A stretch of DNA of 64,000 nucleotides from CAWBRY01 sp963791295 (GTDB lineage: Bacteria; Bacteroidota; Bacteroidia; Chitinophagales; Chitinophagaceae), in contig CAWBRY010000001.1 of the NCBI GenBank assembly GCA_963791295.1, forward strand, positions 310,001 to 374,000. Direction: 5' to 3'. Both the position numbers and the translations under genes were made by a program. Each line of letters opens with the position of its first letter. The first letter of the stretch is position 1. The notes beneath the pieces were generated by a model. That model had not been told where the DNA came from. It saw only the letters and a program-made list of their open reading frames with translations, and searched no databases. This document shows, piece by piece, positions 18,341-27,442 of this stretch.

Positions 18341-20494
18341 GTGGTGAAAACAGTATACCTGACATTATTGGGGGCGTCCATTTCGCTGGTGTCTTTTGCA
18401 CAAGAAGATTCCTTGAAGGCCAGGCAATTAGAAGATGTGATGGTGACGGCCACGCGGACGGAACGTAAGTTGAGCAATGTGGCAGTACCTGCGTCGATTA
18501 TCCCCGGAAAAGTCGTTCGGCAAACCGGGTCTTTGCGCCTCCAGGACATTTTGCAGGAAGAAACCGGTATTATCGTCGTCAATAGTAACCTCGGCACATC
18601 ATTGAATGGGTATCCCAATCCTTTTGGCCAGGGTGTGCAAATGCTGGGACTTGATCCTGCGTATACTTTAATCTTATTGGATGGAGAACCGTTGGTCGGA
18701 AGAAATGCAGGGATTCTAAAGCTTGACCGGCTGGCAACAGGAAATATCCGGCAGGTAGAAATTGTGAAAGGACCATCTTCCAGTCTATATGGGAGTGAAG
18801 CGATGGCTGGAGTCATAAATATTATTACGGCTTCACCGCAACAAGAGCAGGTCGATTTACAATTGCATGGAGCTTCTCACAACACATGGGCTGGAACAGC
18901 GACCTATACCAACCGTTTTAAAAAGACCGGCGTGCAATTTTTCCTGAACCGGTATTCTTCTTCCGGTTATGACCTGGACCGATCTATTTATGGTCAGACC
19001 ATAGATCCATATCGTAATTGGAATGGCCAATTAAAATTCACTCATGACTTTTCTGAAAAGCTGCAATGGATAGTTTCGCTGCGCGATTATGATTCGAAAC
19101 AGTCCAATAATTATCAGATCTCATGGCAGAACAGTCCTGCGATTGTAAAGGGACATACTAACGAGAAGGATCAGTCGGCATTTACCCAATTGCGTTGGCA
19201 ATGGAAGCCTGGTTATAAGATTTTCTTCCGCACGTTTTATGATGGCTATAGTAATCGTTCTTATGTAAACCTGGAAAAGACCGGCTTATTGTTCGACGAA
19301 ACGACATTTGATCAATCGGTGATCAAGCCAGAGATTCAATTTGAAAGAAATAAATCAGGGCGAAGTCCATTCATCGCCGGATCGGGCAGCTATTTTGAAA
19401 GCATCAAGGCAACGAGATATGATGGGAAAAAAAATCTCTCCACGCTATATGCTTTTACTCAAAAGGAATGGTGGTTACCGCGTCAAAAATTGACTGTGAT
19501 AACCGGAGGCCGGCTGGATAAGAGGAGCAATGTTCCGGTTCGTCTAAGTCCAAAAGCTGCAATAGCATGGATGCCCAATGATCATTGGAAGCTTACACTT
19601 TCTTCCGGTTCCGGTTTTAAGGCGCCTGATTTTCGTCACCTGTACCTGAACTTCTTCAACTCCCAGGTTGGCTACTCCATCCTAGGCAACCAGGTTCTCG
19701 GTCCGGGATTATTGCTCATGCAACAGCAGGGTCAGCTTCCGCCGGGAACTGATATCACTCCGTTTGCAAATGTTGCTGAGCTCAAACCCGAAATTTCATA
19801 TGGTTCACACGCTGGGGTTCACTATTCAAATAATCAATGGAGATTGGAGGCCGGTTTATTCAGAAATGATATTCGAAATCTGATTGAGGTTTTTGCGCTG
19901 CCATTCGCCAGGACGAACGGACAATCCATATTCAGTTATCATAATCTGGGAAGGGTCTATACGCAAGGCGTTGAAGTTAATCTGAGTTATAAACTTTCAC
20001 CGGTAATGATCATTTCGGGCGGTTATCAATTCCTCGATGCAAAAGATAAGGAAGTCATCCGCCAAATCAAGGAAGGCACACTATATAAGAGAGATCCGGT
20101 CACTTTTCAAACGACAAAGGTCAAGAGGTCTGATTATTTTGGTTTGTTCAACCGGTCGCGGCACACGGCCAACATCAAGGTTTCCTATGATGATACAGGT
20201 AACGGTTGGAACAGCTATGTAAGACTGATCTATCGCGGGCAATTTGGTTATAGCGATGTCAATGGGGATAACATCGCCGATGATCCGGCAGAAATGGTCA
20301 AAGGGCACTTATTAGTGAATGCCGTAGTTGGAAAGTCATTGAATAAACAATTCCAACTGCAGGTGGGCATTGAAAATATTTTTGACTATACCAACGCTCA
20401 AAAAATGCCCAATATTCCGGGAAGGATATTTTTTGTGAACGCAAACTATTCATTTGGAAAAATTTTTAAGAACAATAAAACAAATAAAATATGA
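18341..20494 (+). CDS. TonB-dependent outer membrane receptor, probable haem receptor (HmuR-like)
   Basis: This 717-residue protein starts with GTG GTG (18341 or 18344), preceded by AGGATAAATC. It has a signal peptide ending SFAQ, a TonB-box-like region LEDVMVTATRTERKL, and a plug with DPAYTLILLDGEPLVGR and IEIVKGPSS-type sequence. A 22-strand barrel ends in a C-terminal aromatic-rich strand. GFKAPDFRHLYLNF resembles the FRAP region of haem receptors. Its stop overlaps the start of the HmuY-like gene by four bases (ATGA), so the two are translated together. Haem as substrate is inferred from this partner. Confidence 0.88.
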   Translation: MVKTVYLTLLGASISLVSFAQEDSLKARQLEDVMVTATRTERKLSNVAVPASIIPGKVVRQTGSLRLQDILQEETGIIVVNSNLGTSLNGYPNPFGQGVQMLGLDPAYTLILLDGEPLVGRNAGILKLDRLATGNIRQVEIVKGPSSSLYGSEAMAGVINIITASPQQEQVDLQLHGASHNTWAGTATYTNRFKKTGVQFFLNRYSSSGYDLDRSIYGQTIDPYRNWNGQLKFTHDFSEKLQWIVSLRDYDSKQSNNYQISWQNSPAIVKGHTNEKDQSAFTQLRWQWKPGYKIFFRTFYDGYSNRSYVNLEKTGLLFDETTFDQSVIKPEIQFERNKSGRSPFIAGSGSYFESIKATRYDGKKNLSTLYAFTQKEWWLPRQKLTVITGGRLDKRSNVPVRLSPKAAIAWMPNDHWKLTLSSGSGFKAPDFRHLYLNFFNSQVGYSILGNQVLGPGLLLMQQQGQLPPGTDITPFANVAELKPEISYGSHAGVHYSNNQWRLEAGLFRNDIRNLIEVFALPFARTNGQSIFSYHNLGRVYTQGVEVNLSYKLSPVMIISGGYQFLDAKDKEVIRQIKEGTLYKRDPVTFQTTKVKRSDYFGLFNRSRHTANIKVSYDDTGNGWNSYVRLIYRGQFGYSDVNGDNIADDPAEMVKGHLLVNAVVGKSLNKQFQLQVGIENIFDYTNAQKMPNIPGRIFFVNANYSFGKIFKNNKTNKI

Positions 20495-21066
20495 AACATT
20501 CAGTTAAGTTGATTGGTGCACTGGCAATAATCTTGTTCCTGGCTTCTTGCGATAAAGATGACGATGATCAGGAACCTGTGGCTTTTACGAAGACTACAAC
20601 CATTACCGTTAATTTCAATCCGGGCACTCCCTTTACTCTGTATAGCTTTAAAGATTCATCAGTGGTGGCCAACTCGGATTCTGTTTCTGCCAAGTGGGAT
20701 TTTGCACTGAGGCTTACTACCTTTTTGGTTAATAGCAATGCCGGTGGTCCGGGCAATGCAGGAGTGATCATGCAGGACGGGATCTATGATAATATTACTG
20801 TAGCGCCGACGGCAGGTTATGCATATGACACAAGTGGTTCACAAAGGGCCATCAAAGACGGGTCCTGGTACGACTATGATGTGGTATCTCATAATTTTAT
20901 TCCCAAAGCGGGCAAGGTGTTCATCTTCCGCACCGCCGATGGTGTCCACTATTCTAAGATGGAGATATTGTCTGCGACCTATGCACCCTTTACGGGGCCT
21001 GTTCCGGATCAGATCATTTATACTATTAGGTTTACTTACCAACCCGCAGCGAGTGTGAATTTCTAG
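20491..21066 (+). CDS. HmuY-family haem-binding lipoprotein
   Basis: The 191-residue protein has a lipobox near ILFLASC (Cys about 20) followed by an Asp-rich spacer (DKDDDD), the usual surface-export signal of Bacteroidota lipoproteins. The body matches HmuY: KWDFALRLTT for the conserved strand with Trp-Asp, DGSWYDYD, and GKVFIFRTADGVHYSKMEIL near the end. HmuY captures haem at the cell surface and hands it to the HmuR receptor. Haem ligands in the family are His or Met; candidate residues here include His134 and the His/Met in VHYSKM, not resolvable by eye. It overlaps the upstream receptor gene by four bases. Confidence 0.85.
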   Translation: MKHSVKLIGALAIILFLASCDKDDDDQEPVAFTKTTTITVNFNPGTPFTLYSFKDSSVVANSDSVSAKWDFALRLTTFLVNSNAGGPGNAGVIMQDGIYDNITVAPTAGYAYDTSGSQRAIKDGSWYDYDVVSHNFIPKAGKVFIFRTADGVHYSKMEILSATYAPFTGPVPDQIIYTIRFTYQPAASVNF

Positions 21067-21089
21067 CAAGTGGAATTCTTTTTTATCGC

Positions 21090-21147
21090 AAGGGGCAGAA
21101 AGGTAGGGTGAGGTTTCAAACACCTCTCCCTTTCTTTTTGTCCCTTG
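21090..21147 (+). terminator. Probable rho-independent terminator after the hmuY-like gene
   Basis: AGGGTGAGGT (21105-21114) pairs with ACCTCTCCCT (21122-21131) with one mismatch. Outer pairing of GAAA and AAGGG segments extends the stem, and a T-rich run TTTCTTTTTG follows. It lies 38 bp after the stop codon and before ileS. Confidence 0.55.
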
Positions 21148-21201
21148 TGCACTTTGCGACGCCAGCGATCGTTTGGCGTCAGATTTGTCCTTTCCTTCCC
21201 G

Positions 21202-21209
21202 TACCTTTG
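21202..21209 (+). promoter_or_regulatory. Putative -7 box (TACCTTTG) for ileS
   Basis: It is a perfect TAnnTTTG 11 bp upstream of the ileS ATG. TTTG at 21184-21187 is 14 bases away, shorter than the usual spacing, so the -33 partner is uncertain. Confidence 0.4.
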
Positions 21210-21220
21210 CACCCTTAAAA

Positions 21221-24200
21221 ATGAGCGCCGGAACAGCCAAATACAGAGAGTTTTCAGGGTTGAATTTGCCCGCCATTGAACAGGAAATCCTGGCAAAATG
21301 GAGTGAGACTCAGGCGTTTGAGAAAAGTGTTTCCCTCCGCGAAGGCGCCCCTTCTTTTGTCTTTTACGAAGGTCCTCCCAGCGCCAATGGCATGCCCGGC
21401 ATTCACCATGTTATATCGCGGACCCTCAAGGACCTGGTCTGCCGCTATAAGACCATGCGAGGCTACCAAGTCAAGCGGAAAGGCGGCTGGGATACTCATG
21501 GCCTTCCTATCGAACTGGGGGTGGAAAAGGAATTGGGAATTACAAAAGAGGATATTGGCAAGAAAATCTCCATTGAAGAATACAATCAGAAATGCAAGGA
21601 AGCTGTACTTCGTTATAAAGACAAGTGGGATGAGTTGACAGTCCAGATGGGATATTGGGTTGACCTGGACGATCCCTATATCACCTTTAGAAATGAATAC
21701 ATCGAAACCCTTTGGTGGATCTTAAAGGAACTATATAAGAAAGGTTTATTGTATGAGAGCGTAAGCATTCAACCTTATTCTCCGGCCGCCGGCTCCGGCC
21801 TAAGTTCGCACGAATTAAACCAGCCGGGAACATATAAAGACGTCAAGGATACGAGTTGTGTGGCGATGTTCAAAGCCATCAAGACAGAGAAATCGCAGTT
21901 TCTCTTTGATCAGGCTGGAGATGGCGAAGTCTTTTTCCTTGCATGGACAACCACACCATGGACCTTGCCTTCCAACCTTGGATTGGCAGTGGGACCTAAC
22001 ATTGATTATGTGCTTGTAAAAACTTTTAATCCTTATACGCATTCTCTTGTTCATGTTATTCTGGCCAAAGCTCTTTTAGCCAAGTATTTTAAGGCCGAAG
22101 GAAAAGATGGCGACTTTAGCGCATACAATGAAAAAACAACTATCATTCCCTGGAAGGTCGTTGCTGAATTCAAAGGAAGCAAGGTGGAGGAATGCCGGTA
22201 TGAACAATTGATGCCTTATGACGCCAACCGTCCGGCTCTCGCCGATGGTGATCCATTCCGGGTTTTAGCAGGGGATTTTGTTACGGTTGACGAAGGCACG
22301 GGTATCGTTCATACTGCTCCTGCTTTTGGTGCTGATGACTTTAAGATCGGCAAAAAGAATGGCCTCGGCATATTGATCATGGTAGACAAACAAGGAAAGT
22401 TTGTTGATGGACTGGGAGAATTCAGTCAGCGGTATGTAAAGAATTATAAAGATGATCCAAAATACGTCGACGTAAATGTGGACATCGCTGTGAAATTAAA
22501 AAAGGAGAATCGTGCATTTAAGGTTGAAAAATACGAACATAGCTATCCGCACTGTTGGCGGACGGACAAGCCCGTACTTTACTATCCTCTGGATGCCTGG
22601 TTTATTAAGACCACCGCCCTGCGCGATAAAATGGTGGAGCTGAATAATACAATCAACTGGCGACCCAAATCAACGGGTGAAGGAAGGTTTGGAAACTGGC
22701 TGGAAAACATGGTGGATTGGAATCTTAGCCGCAGCCGTTTTTGGGGTACTCCTTTGCCAATATGGACGACGGAAGACGGAACAGAGGAAAAGTGCATTGG
22801 ATCGATTGCCGAATTAAAAGAAGAAATGATCAAAGCAGCCGCGGCCGGGGTGAGTAAACGGGACCCGGTGGTTCCTGATCTTCACAAACCATACGTAGAT
22901 GAGATCATATTAGTCAGTGAGTCCGGTAAACCTATGAAAAGAGTCCCGGACCTGATCGACGTCTGGTTTGATTCCGGCGCCATGCCGTATGCACAGTGGG
23001 GTTTGCCCGATACCAGTTCCAATCAATTTGGGCCATTAAGTGCCGACAACTTTTTCAAGTATCATGCAGTTTCATCCAACTCTCCGTTAAAAGGGGTTTC
23101 AGAAGGTGCTGCTTTTCCCGCTGACTTTATTGCAGAAGGTGTCGATCAGACAAGAGGTTGGTTCTATACATTGCACGCCATTGCAGCTATGTTATTTGGT
23201 ACAGTTGCTTATAAGACCTGCGTTTCAAATGGGCTTGTCCTGGATAAGAACGGCAATAAGATGAGCAAGCGTTTGGGCAATGTCGTAGACCCTTTTAAGA
23301 CCATTGAAACATTTGGCGCAGATGCTACACGTTGGTATTTATTCACGAACGCATCACCCTGGGATAATATGAAGTTTGACCTCGATGGGATCAGGGAAGT
23401 GCAACGAAAATTCTTTGGTACTCTTTACAATACCTACCAATTCTTTGCGCTCTATGCGAATGTGGATGGATTTTCATTTAAAGAAAAATATATATCCCTT
23501 GCCGAGCGTCCTGAAATTGATCGCTGGATACTTTCTTCATTGAACTCACTGGTAAGGAAAGTAACAGACAACATGGATGATTATGAACCTACCCAGGCAG
23601 GCCGTGCAATCGAAGACTTTGTCGATGAATATTTGAGTAACTGGTATGTGCGTCTGAGCCGTCGCCGTTTCTGGAAAGGGGAGTATGAACAGGATAAAAT
23701 TTGTGCTTATCAGACTTTGTATGAATGTCTCGAAACAGTGCTTCGTTTGATTGCGCCGATCTCCCCATTTTTCAGTGATGTTATATTCTGTCAGTTAAAT
23801 GAGGTAACCCATCGTTTTAAGGCTGAATCCATACATCACGTGGACTTTCCATCAGTCAATCGCGAAGCCATCGACCAATCATTGGAGGACAGGATGCAAT
23901 TGGCGAAGGATGCATCGTCTCTTATTTTATCGCTACGCAAGAAAGTGGGCATCAAAGTTCGACAACCGTTACAAAAAGTGTTGATTCCTGCGCTGACACG
24001 CGAAATGAAAGAGCAATTGCAAAAAACGGAGGATCTGATCATAGCCGAAGTAAATGTCAAAGAGATCGAATATTTGGATGCTGATAATACATTTATAAGA
24101 AAGAAGATCAAGCCGAATTTTGTCAGCCTTGGCAAAAAGTTGGGTCCGAAAATGAAAACAGTGACATCGGCTTTGGCTGAATTCAGCCAGGAAGACATCG

Positions 24201-24637
24201 CCAAATTTGAGAAAGAGGGAAACTATACTTTGCTGATTAATGGAGAGCCTGTAATATTACAGGCTGGCGAAGCCGAGATCAGTAGCGAAGATATCCCCGG
24301 ATGGACTGTCGCAAATAAAGGCAACCTTACAGTCGCTTTAGACATCACCATAACTCCTGAATTGGAGGCTGAAGGAAACGCCAGGGAGTTTGTTAACCGG
24401 ATCCAGAAGATCCGCAAGGACAGTGGATTTGAGCTCACCGACAGAATAGACGTTAAAGTGTCTGCCAATAACGGTATGAAGAACTCATTGGTTCAGTTTA
24501 ATACCTATATTTGCGCCGAAATTCTGGCCGATAGGCTGGAAATAGTGCCAGAAATACCAAAGGATGCCGTCCCTGAAGCTATCGGAATTGATGTCAACGA
24601 TGTTTCTCTAAAAGTGATTATTTCAAAAAAAGGGTAA
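21221..24637 (+). CDS. ileS: Isoleucyl-tRNA synthetase
   Basis: Chosen from ATG 21221 (1138 residues); the upstream TTG at 21173 precedes the promoter box. This class I synthetase charges tRNA-Ile. The HIGH region appears as GPPSANGMPGIHHVISRTLK, the KMSKS loop as GNKMSKRLGNVVDP, and the large CP1 editing domain includes TTTPWTLPSN and GTGIVHTAPAFGADD. DVWFDSGAMPYAQW is also conserved. The length and C-terminal anticodon region without a zinc-binding tail fit the long, eukaryote-like IleRS class seen in Bacteroidota, a class often insensitive to mupirocin (family knowledge). A DksA-like gene follows after 4 bp. Confidence 0.97.
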   Translation: MSAGTAKYREFSGLNLPAIEQEILAKWSETQAFEKSVSLREGAPSFVFYEGPPSANGMPGIHHVISRTLKDLVCRYKTMRGYQVKRKGGWDTHGLPIELGVEKELGITKEDIGKKISIEEYNQKCKEAVLRYKDKWDELTVQMGYWVDLDDPYITFRNEYIETLWWILKELYKKGLLYESVSIQPYSPAAGSGLSSHELNQPGTYKDVKDTSCVAMFKAIKTEKSQFLFDQAGDGEVFFLAWTTTPWTLPSNLGLAVGPNIDYVLVKTFNPYTHSLVHVILAKALLAKYFKAEGKDGDFSAYNEKTTIIPWKVVAEFKGSKVEECRYEQLMPYDANRPALADGDPFRVLAGDFVTVDEGTGIVHTAPAFGADDFKIGKKNGLGILIMVDKQGKFVDGLGEFSQRYVKNYKDDPKYVDVNVDIAVKLKKENRAFKVEKYEHSYPHCWRTDKPVLYYPLDAWFIKTTALRDKMVELNNTINWRPKSTGEGRFGNWLENMVDWNLSRSRFWGTPLPIWTTEDGTEEKCIGSIAELKEEMIKAAAAGVSKRDPVVPDLHKPYVDEIILVSESGKPMKRVPDLIDVWFDSGAMPYAQWGLPDTSSNQFGPLSADNFFKYHAVSSNSPLKGVSEGAAFPADFIAEGVDQTRGWFYTLHAIAAMLFGTVAYKTCVSNGLVLDKNGNKMSKRLGNVVDPFKTIETFGADATRWYLFTNASPWDNMKFDLDGIREVQRKFFGTLYNTYQFFALYANVDGFSFKEKYISLAERPEIDRWILSSLNSLVRKVTDNMDDYEPTQAGRAIEDFVDEYLSNWYVRLSRRRFWKGEYEQDKICAYQTLYECLETVLRLIAPISPFFSDVIFCQLNEVTHRFKAESIHHVDFPSVNREAIDQSLEDRMQLAKDASSLILSLRKKVGIKVRQPLQKVLIPALTREMKEQLQKTEDLIIAEVNVKEIEYLDADNTFIRKKIKPNFVSLGKKLGPKMKTVTSALAEFSQEDIAKFEKEGNYTLLINGEPVILQAGEAEISSEDIPGWTVANKGNLTVALDITITPELEAEGNAREFVNRIQKIRKDSGFELTDRIDVKVSANNGMKNSLVQFNTYICAEILADRLEIVPEIPKDAVPEAIGIDVNDVSLKVIISKKG

Positions 24638-24641
24638 AAAC

Positions 24642-25460
24642 ATGGCAATCAAAAAGAAACAGGCTTCTAAACCTAACAGGCCTAAAGGCGGCAAGGCCAC
24701 CCCACCCAAAAAAAAAGGAGCTGCTAAAAAAGAGGCAGCAAAAAAATCAATGAGTAAAACAACTAAACCGGCCCCGAAGAAAACAGCTAAACCTGTTGCA
24801 AAAACAGCCCGGCCCGCTAAACCCGCTCCAAAAGTTATAGTTAAAGGAACCGCCAAACCGGGGGCAAAAACCGAGGCCGCTCCCATTAAACCTATAGCCA
24901 AAAAGCCTGGATCAGTTGATCCAAAGTCATTGGTATCTATCAAGCAAAAGGTGAAACCTATTGTTAAGAAAGAACCGCCCAGGCCCATTAAAATGGTAAT
25001 ACCCCGTACTACCACAAAGAGTTCGGTGAAGTATGAGCCCGAGTTCACTAAATCGGTGCTCGATTCGCCGGCCTATCAACACAATGGTCCTTCGATGAGA
25101 TATTCCGACGCAGATCTGACGGAATTCCGCGAGATTATCCAAAAGAAATTGGATGCTGCCAAAAAGGAATTGGCTTATCTACAAGGATTGATCACTCGAA
25201 AGGATGAAGGTGGTGATATGGATGAAGCGCGCTATATGACGATGGAAGACGGTAGCGTGAGTATGGAAAGAGAGCAACTCAGTCAGATGGCCAGCCGGCA
25301 GATCACATTTATCGATCACCTGGAAAAAGCAATGATGAGGATAGAGAATAAGACCTATGGCGTTTGCCGGGTAACAGGTAAATTAATTGATAAGGCTCGT
25401 CTGCGTGCAGTACCTCATGCTACCTTGAGCATAGAGGCCAAGCAGATGATGAATAAATAA
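24642..25460 (+). CDS. TraR/DksA-like protein with Lys/Ala/Pro-rich N-terminal tail
   Basis: The 272-residue protein has two parts. Residues 1 to about 115 are very rich in Lys, Ala and Pro with histone-H1-like PKK, AKP and KKEAAKK repeats. The C-terminal part has a DksA-type coiled coil (FREIIQKKLDAAKKELAYLQ) and the zinc-finger position YGVCRVTGKLIDKARLRAVP. Only one cysteine (about 242) is left in the whole protein, so a four-Cys zinc site cannot form. DksA relatives bind RNA polymerase through the secondary channel; here a nucleic-acid-binding tail is added. It lies 4 bp after ileS and ends in a strong terminator. Confidence 0.85.
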   Translation: MAIKKKQASKPNRPKGGKATPPKKKGAAKKEAAKKSMSKTTKPAPKKTAKPVAKTARPAKPAPKVIVKGTAKPGAKTEAAPIKPIAKKPGSVDPKSLVSIKQKVKPIVKKEPPRPIKMVIPRTTTKSSVKYEPEFTKSVLDSPAYQHNGPSMRYSDADLTEFREIIQKKLDAAKKELAYLQGLITRKDEGGDMDEARYMTMEDGSVSMEREQLSQMASRQITFIDHLEKAMMRIENKTYGVCRVTGKLIDKARLRAVPHATLSIEAKQMMNK

Positions 25461-25482
25461 TGAATTGCTATTACTTGCAACG

Positions 25483-25512
25483 AAACTCCGGTCAACCGAC
25501 CGGAGTTTTTTA
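25483..25512 (+). terminator. Rho-independent terminator of the ileS-dksA-like unit
   Basis: A perfect 11-bp stem AAACTCCGGTC (25483-25493) / GACCGGAGTTT (25498-25508), with a 4-base loop, is followed by a run of T. It lies 22 bp after the stop of the DksA-like gene. Confidence 0.9.
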
Positions 25513-25582
25513 TTTGTGGAGGTGGGACCGATCATGAATTGTATTTTTTTACTTTATCTTTAACTGCAATTAAATCTATTTT

Positions 25583-26269
25583 ATGAGAAAACTTAAATCC
25601 ATTTCCCTCTTCCTTCTATCACTCACTTTCATCATTGTCAATTGTACAAAAGAAGGGCCGGAAGGTCCAGTCGGTGCACAAGGTCCACAAGGTCCTGCCG
25701 GAACCGGTGGAACTCCCGGTACTGCAGGCCCTACAGGTCCTACCGGACCGGCGGGTCCTGTTGGTCCAACGGGTCCGACCGGAACAGCAAATGTCATATA
25801 TTCAGCCTGGTACACTACTGTTGATGGAGACTTTACCGATGCAGGCGTTGATCCGTATGGAGCAGTTTTTTTGTTTGATCGGGCTGCCGCAGGTGTTTCT
25901 CAGGCGATCATTGACAACGGCGTTGTATTGTGCTATATGAAAGATTTTCCAATAAATTCTATACCCGCAACATCCAGTGAAGTTGTCCAGTTGCCATATA
26001 TGGCTGACGTATTTTTTGCCGATTACTGGACATTCATATTAAACGCACCGGGCAATATCCGTTTTTTGTATAAGTCGCTTTCTCCGTGGGACCTGGCTAC
26101 TGTTGCGGGAACGAGTTACCGCTATGTAATTATTCCGGGAGCTGTTTCTGGGGGGAGGCCGCAAAACGGTGTTAGCAATACTTATTCGAGCGATCAGCTA
26201 CGTCGGATGTCATATAAAGAAGTTTCTGCCTTGTTCAACATTCCTTCGGAAGGTTCAAACGTTCGCTGA
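25583..26269 (+). CDS. Lipoprotein with collagen-like Gly-X-Y repeats
   Basis: The 228-residue protein has a signal sequence ending in a lipobox-like FIIVNC (Cys about 21). Then comes a run of about 14 collagen-type triplets rich in GPT, GPA, GPV and GPE (about residues 25-69). It is followed by a globular domain of about 155 residues from NVIYSAWYTTVDGDF to SEGSNVR. In Bacteroidota such proteins form surface-exposed triple-helical stalks carrying a head domain; here a trimer is inferred. The head domain is not recognised. An upstream TATCTTTA (one mismatch from TAnnTTTG) may be its -7 box. It stands alone between a terminator and a YcxB-like gene. Confidence 0.85.
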   Translation: MRKLKSISLFLLSLTFIIVNCTKEGPEGPVGAQGPQGPAGTGGTPGTAGPTGPTGPAGPVGPTGPTGTANVIYSAWYTTVDGDFTDAGVDPYGAVFLFDRAAAGVSQAIIDNGVVLCYMKDFPINSIPATSSEVVQLPYMADVFFADYWTFILNAPGNIRFLYKSLSPWDLATVAGTSYRYVIIPGAVSGGRPQNGVSNTYSSDQLRRMSYKEVSALFNIPSEGSNVR

Positions 26270-26298
26270 TTCACTAACATATTTGAGCCGGTCCGCAG

Positions 26299-26781
26299 AT
26301 GACGATTTATTTTGGATATGAAAAGTCGCAAGTAATGCAGGCCCTGCGTTATCATTTTATCAGTCGCGTGGAGATTCGCACCATGCTGATACTGGTTAAT
26401 GTATTTGCGCTCGCCTCCATTGTATTGTATGCCTTTAAAAAAATATTGCCGATGGCCTTTGTCGTTGGCTCGTCATTGTGGATCGTACTAATGATAAGCT
26501 TCTGGTTTATACTTCCGGCCATGGTCTACCGCCGTGCGGTTACATTCAAGCATCATTTCAGCATGACCTTCGAAGATGAAGGATTTACATTGGGACATGA
26601 AGGAGGAGGTTCGAAATCCTGGCCATGGAAAGCATTGAAAAATTTTATTGAAAGTCCGAACTTCTTTCATCTCTATTTCGATAGCCGTTCATTCTTTTTA
26701 GTGCCGAAGGCGGGATGCAAGGACAGTGACGAAGTATTTGAATTGCGAAAGTTGTTAAGACAAAAAGTGAAGGGAAGGTAA
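26299..26781 (+). CDS. YcxB-like membrane protein
   Basis: The 160-residue protein has two predicted membrane helices (about 28-46 and 53-76) followed by a soluble C-terminal domain. There, FSMTFEDEGFTLGHEGGGSK, WPWKALKNFIESPNFFHLYF and SFFLVPKAG match the YcxB-like C-terminal domain, whose function is unknown. It resembles the second YcxB-like gene at 59327-59830 in layout and in the motif order W-x-KL/AL...NFFL-YF...F-I/V-PK. It lies 29 bp after the collagen-like gene; co-transcription is possible. Confidence 0.82.
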   Translation: MTIYFGYEKSQVMQALRYHFISRVEIRTMLILVNVFALASIVLYAFKKILPMAFVVGSSLWIVLMISFWFILPAMVYRRAVTFKHHFSMTFEDEGFTLGHEGGGSKSWPWKALKNFIESPNFFHLYFDSRSFFLVPKAGCKDSDEVFELRKLLRQKVKGR

Positions 26782-26796
26782 AAGAGATATAAGGTA

Positions 26797-27225
26797 TTAA
26801 AGCTGCTTCTCCATGACATAATGAGGAATAGTAACTTCAATGAATTCATCGCTGGCGATGCGATATCCCATTTTTTCATAAAAACCAACGGAATTCTTGC
26901 GGGCGTGCATGGATAATATACTATACCCGCTGTCGCGTGCAAGGTTTTCGGCAAAATTCATTAACGCTCTTCCGATGCCTTTTCCCTGCAGATCATTGAG
27001 GACAGCCATTTGTCGCAAGCGAATCGTACCGGGCTTTTCTTCTACCAGCATGCAACATCCAAGCATGACATCTTCTTCGAATGCTCCGATCAGCATGTTC
27101 GTTTTTTCTCCCTCCAATTCCTCCGGAGTAAATCCAAGACCGAGTGGTTTGCGCAGAATATCTTCCCTCAGTTTGACCATCTGACGGTATTCTTTTGTTT
27201 CATGATCAATAATTTTCAGCGCCAT
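26797..27225 (-). CDS. GNAT-family N-acetyltransferase
   Basis: This 142-residue GNAT enzyme has the acetyl-CoA-binding motif A as MAVLNDLQGKGIGRALMNFA (Q/R-x-x-G-x-G/A). It is followed by ARKNSVGFYEKMGY, the typical motif B region. The overall layout resembles small stand-alone acetyltransferases such as ElaA or YjcF. The substrate is unknown. It lies on the minus strand, alone, between YcxB and acpP. ATG at 27225 gives MALKIIDHETKEY, a plausible start. Confidence 0.88.
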   Translation of the reverse strand: MALKIIDHETKEYRQMVKLREDILRKPLGLGFTPEELEGEKTNMLIGAFEEDVMLGCCMLVEEKPGTIRLRQMAVLNDLQGKGIGRALMNFAENLARDSGYSILSMHARKNSVGFYEKMGYRIASDEFIEVTIPHYVMEKQL

Positions 27226-27407
27226 GGTTAAGCAGGGGATTGGTCAGGTTTTCAAATTACAAAGAACTTATTATTCTGCCAACCCCTTGTATGCTTAATT
27301 TGAGGTAGTTCAGCAATTGGATTTAGTCATATTATGGCTTCGTTTTCAGGTAATTGAAGCAAAAATGGAAAAAACACTCTTTTAGCTGCCGATTAATTCA
27401 AAAATTA

Positions 27408-27415
27408 TATTTTTG
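27408..27415 (+). promoter_or_regulatory. Putative -7 box (TATTTTTG) for acpP
   Basis: It is a perfect TAnnTTTG 27 bp before the acpP ATG, in an AT-rich 217-bp leader region without another gene. The -33 region has TTTTAGC rather than a clear TTTG. Confidence 0.45.
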
Positions 27416-27442
27416 CAGCCATATTAACTAAACTTATACGAC

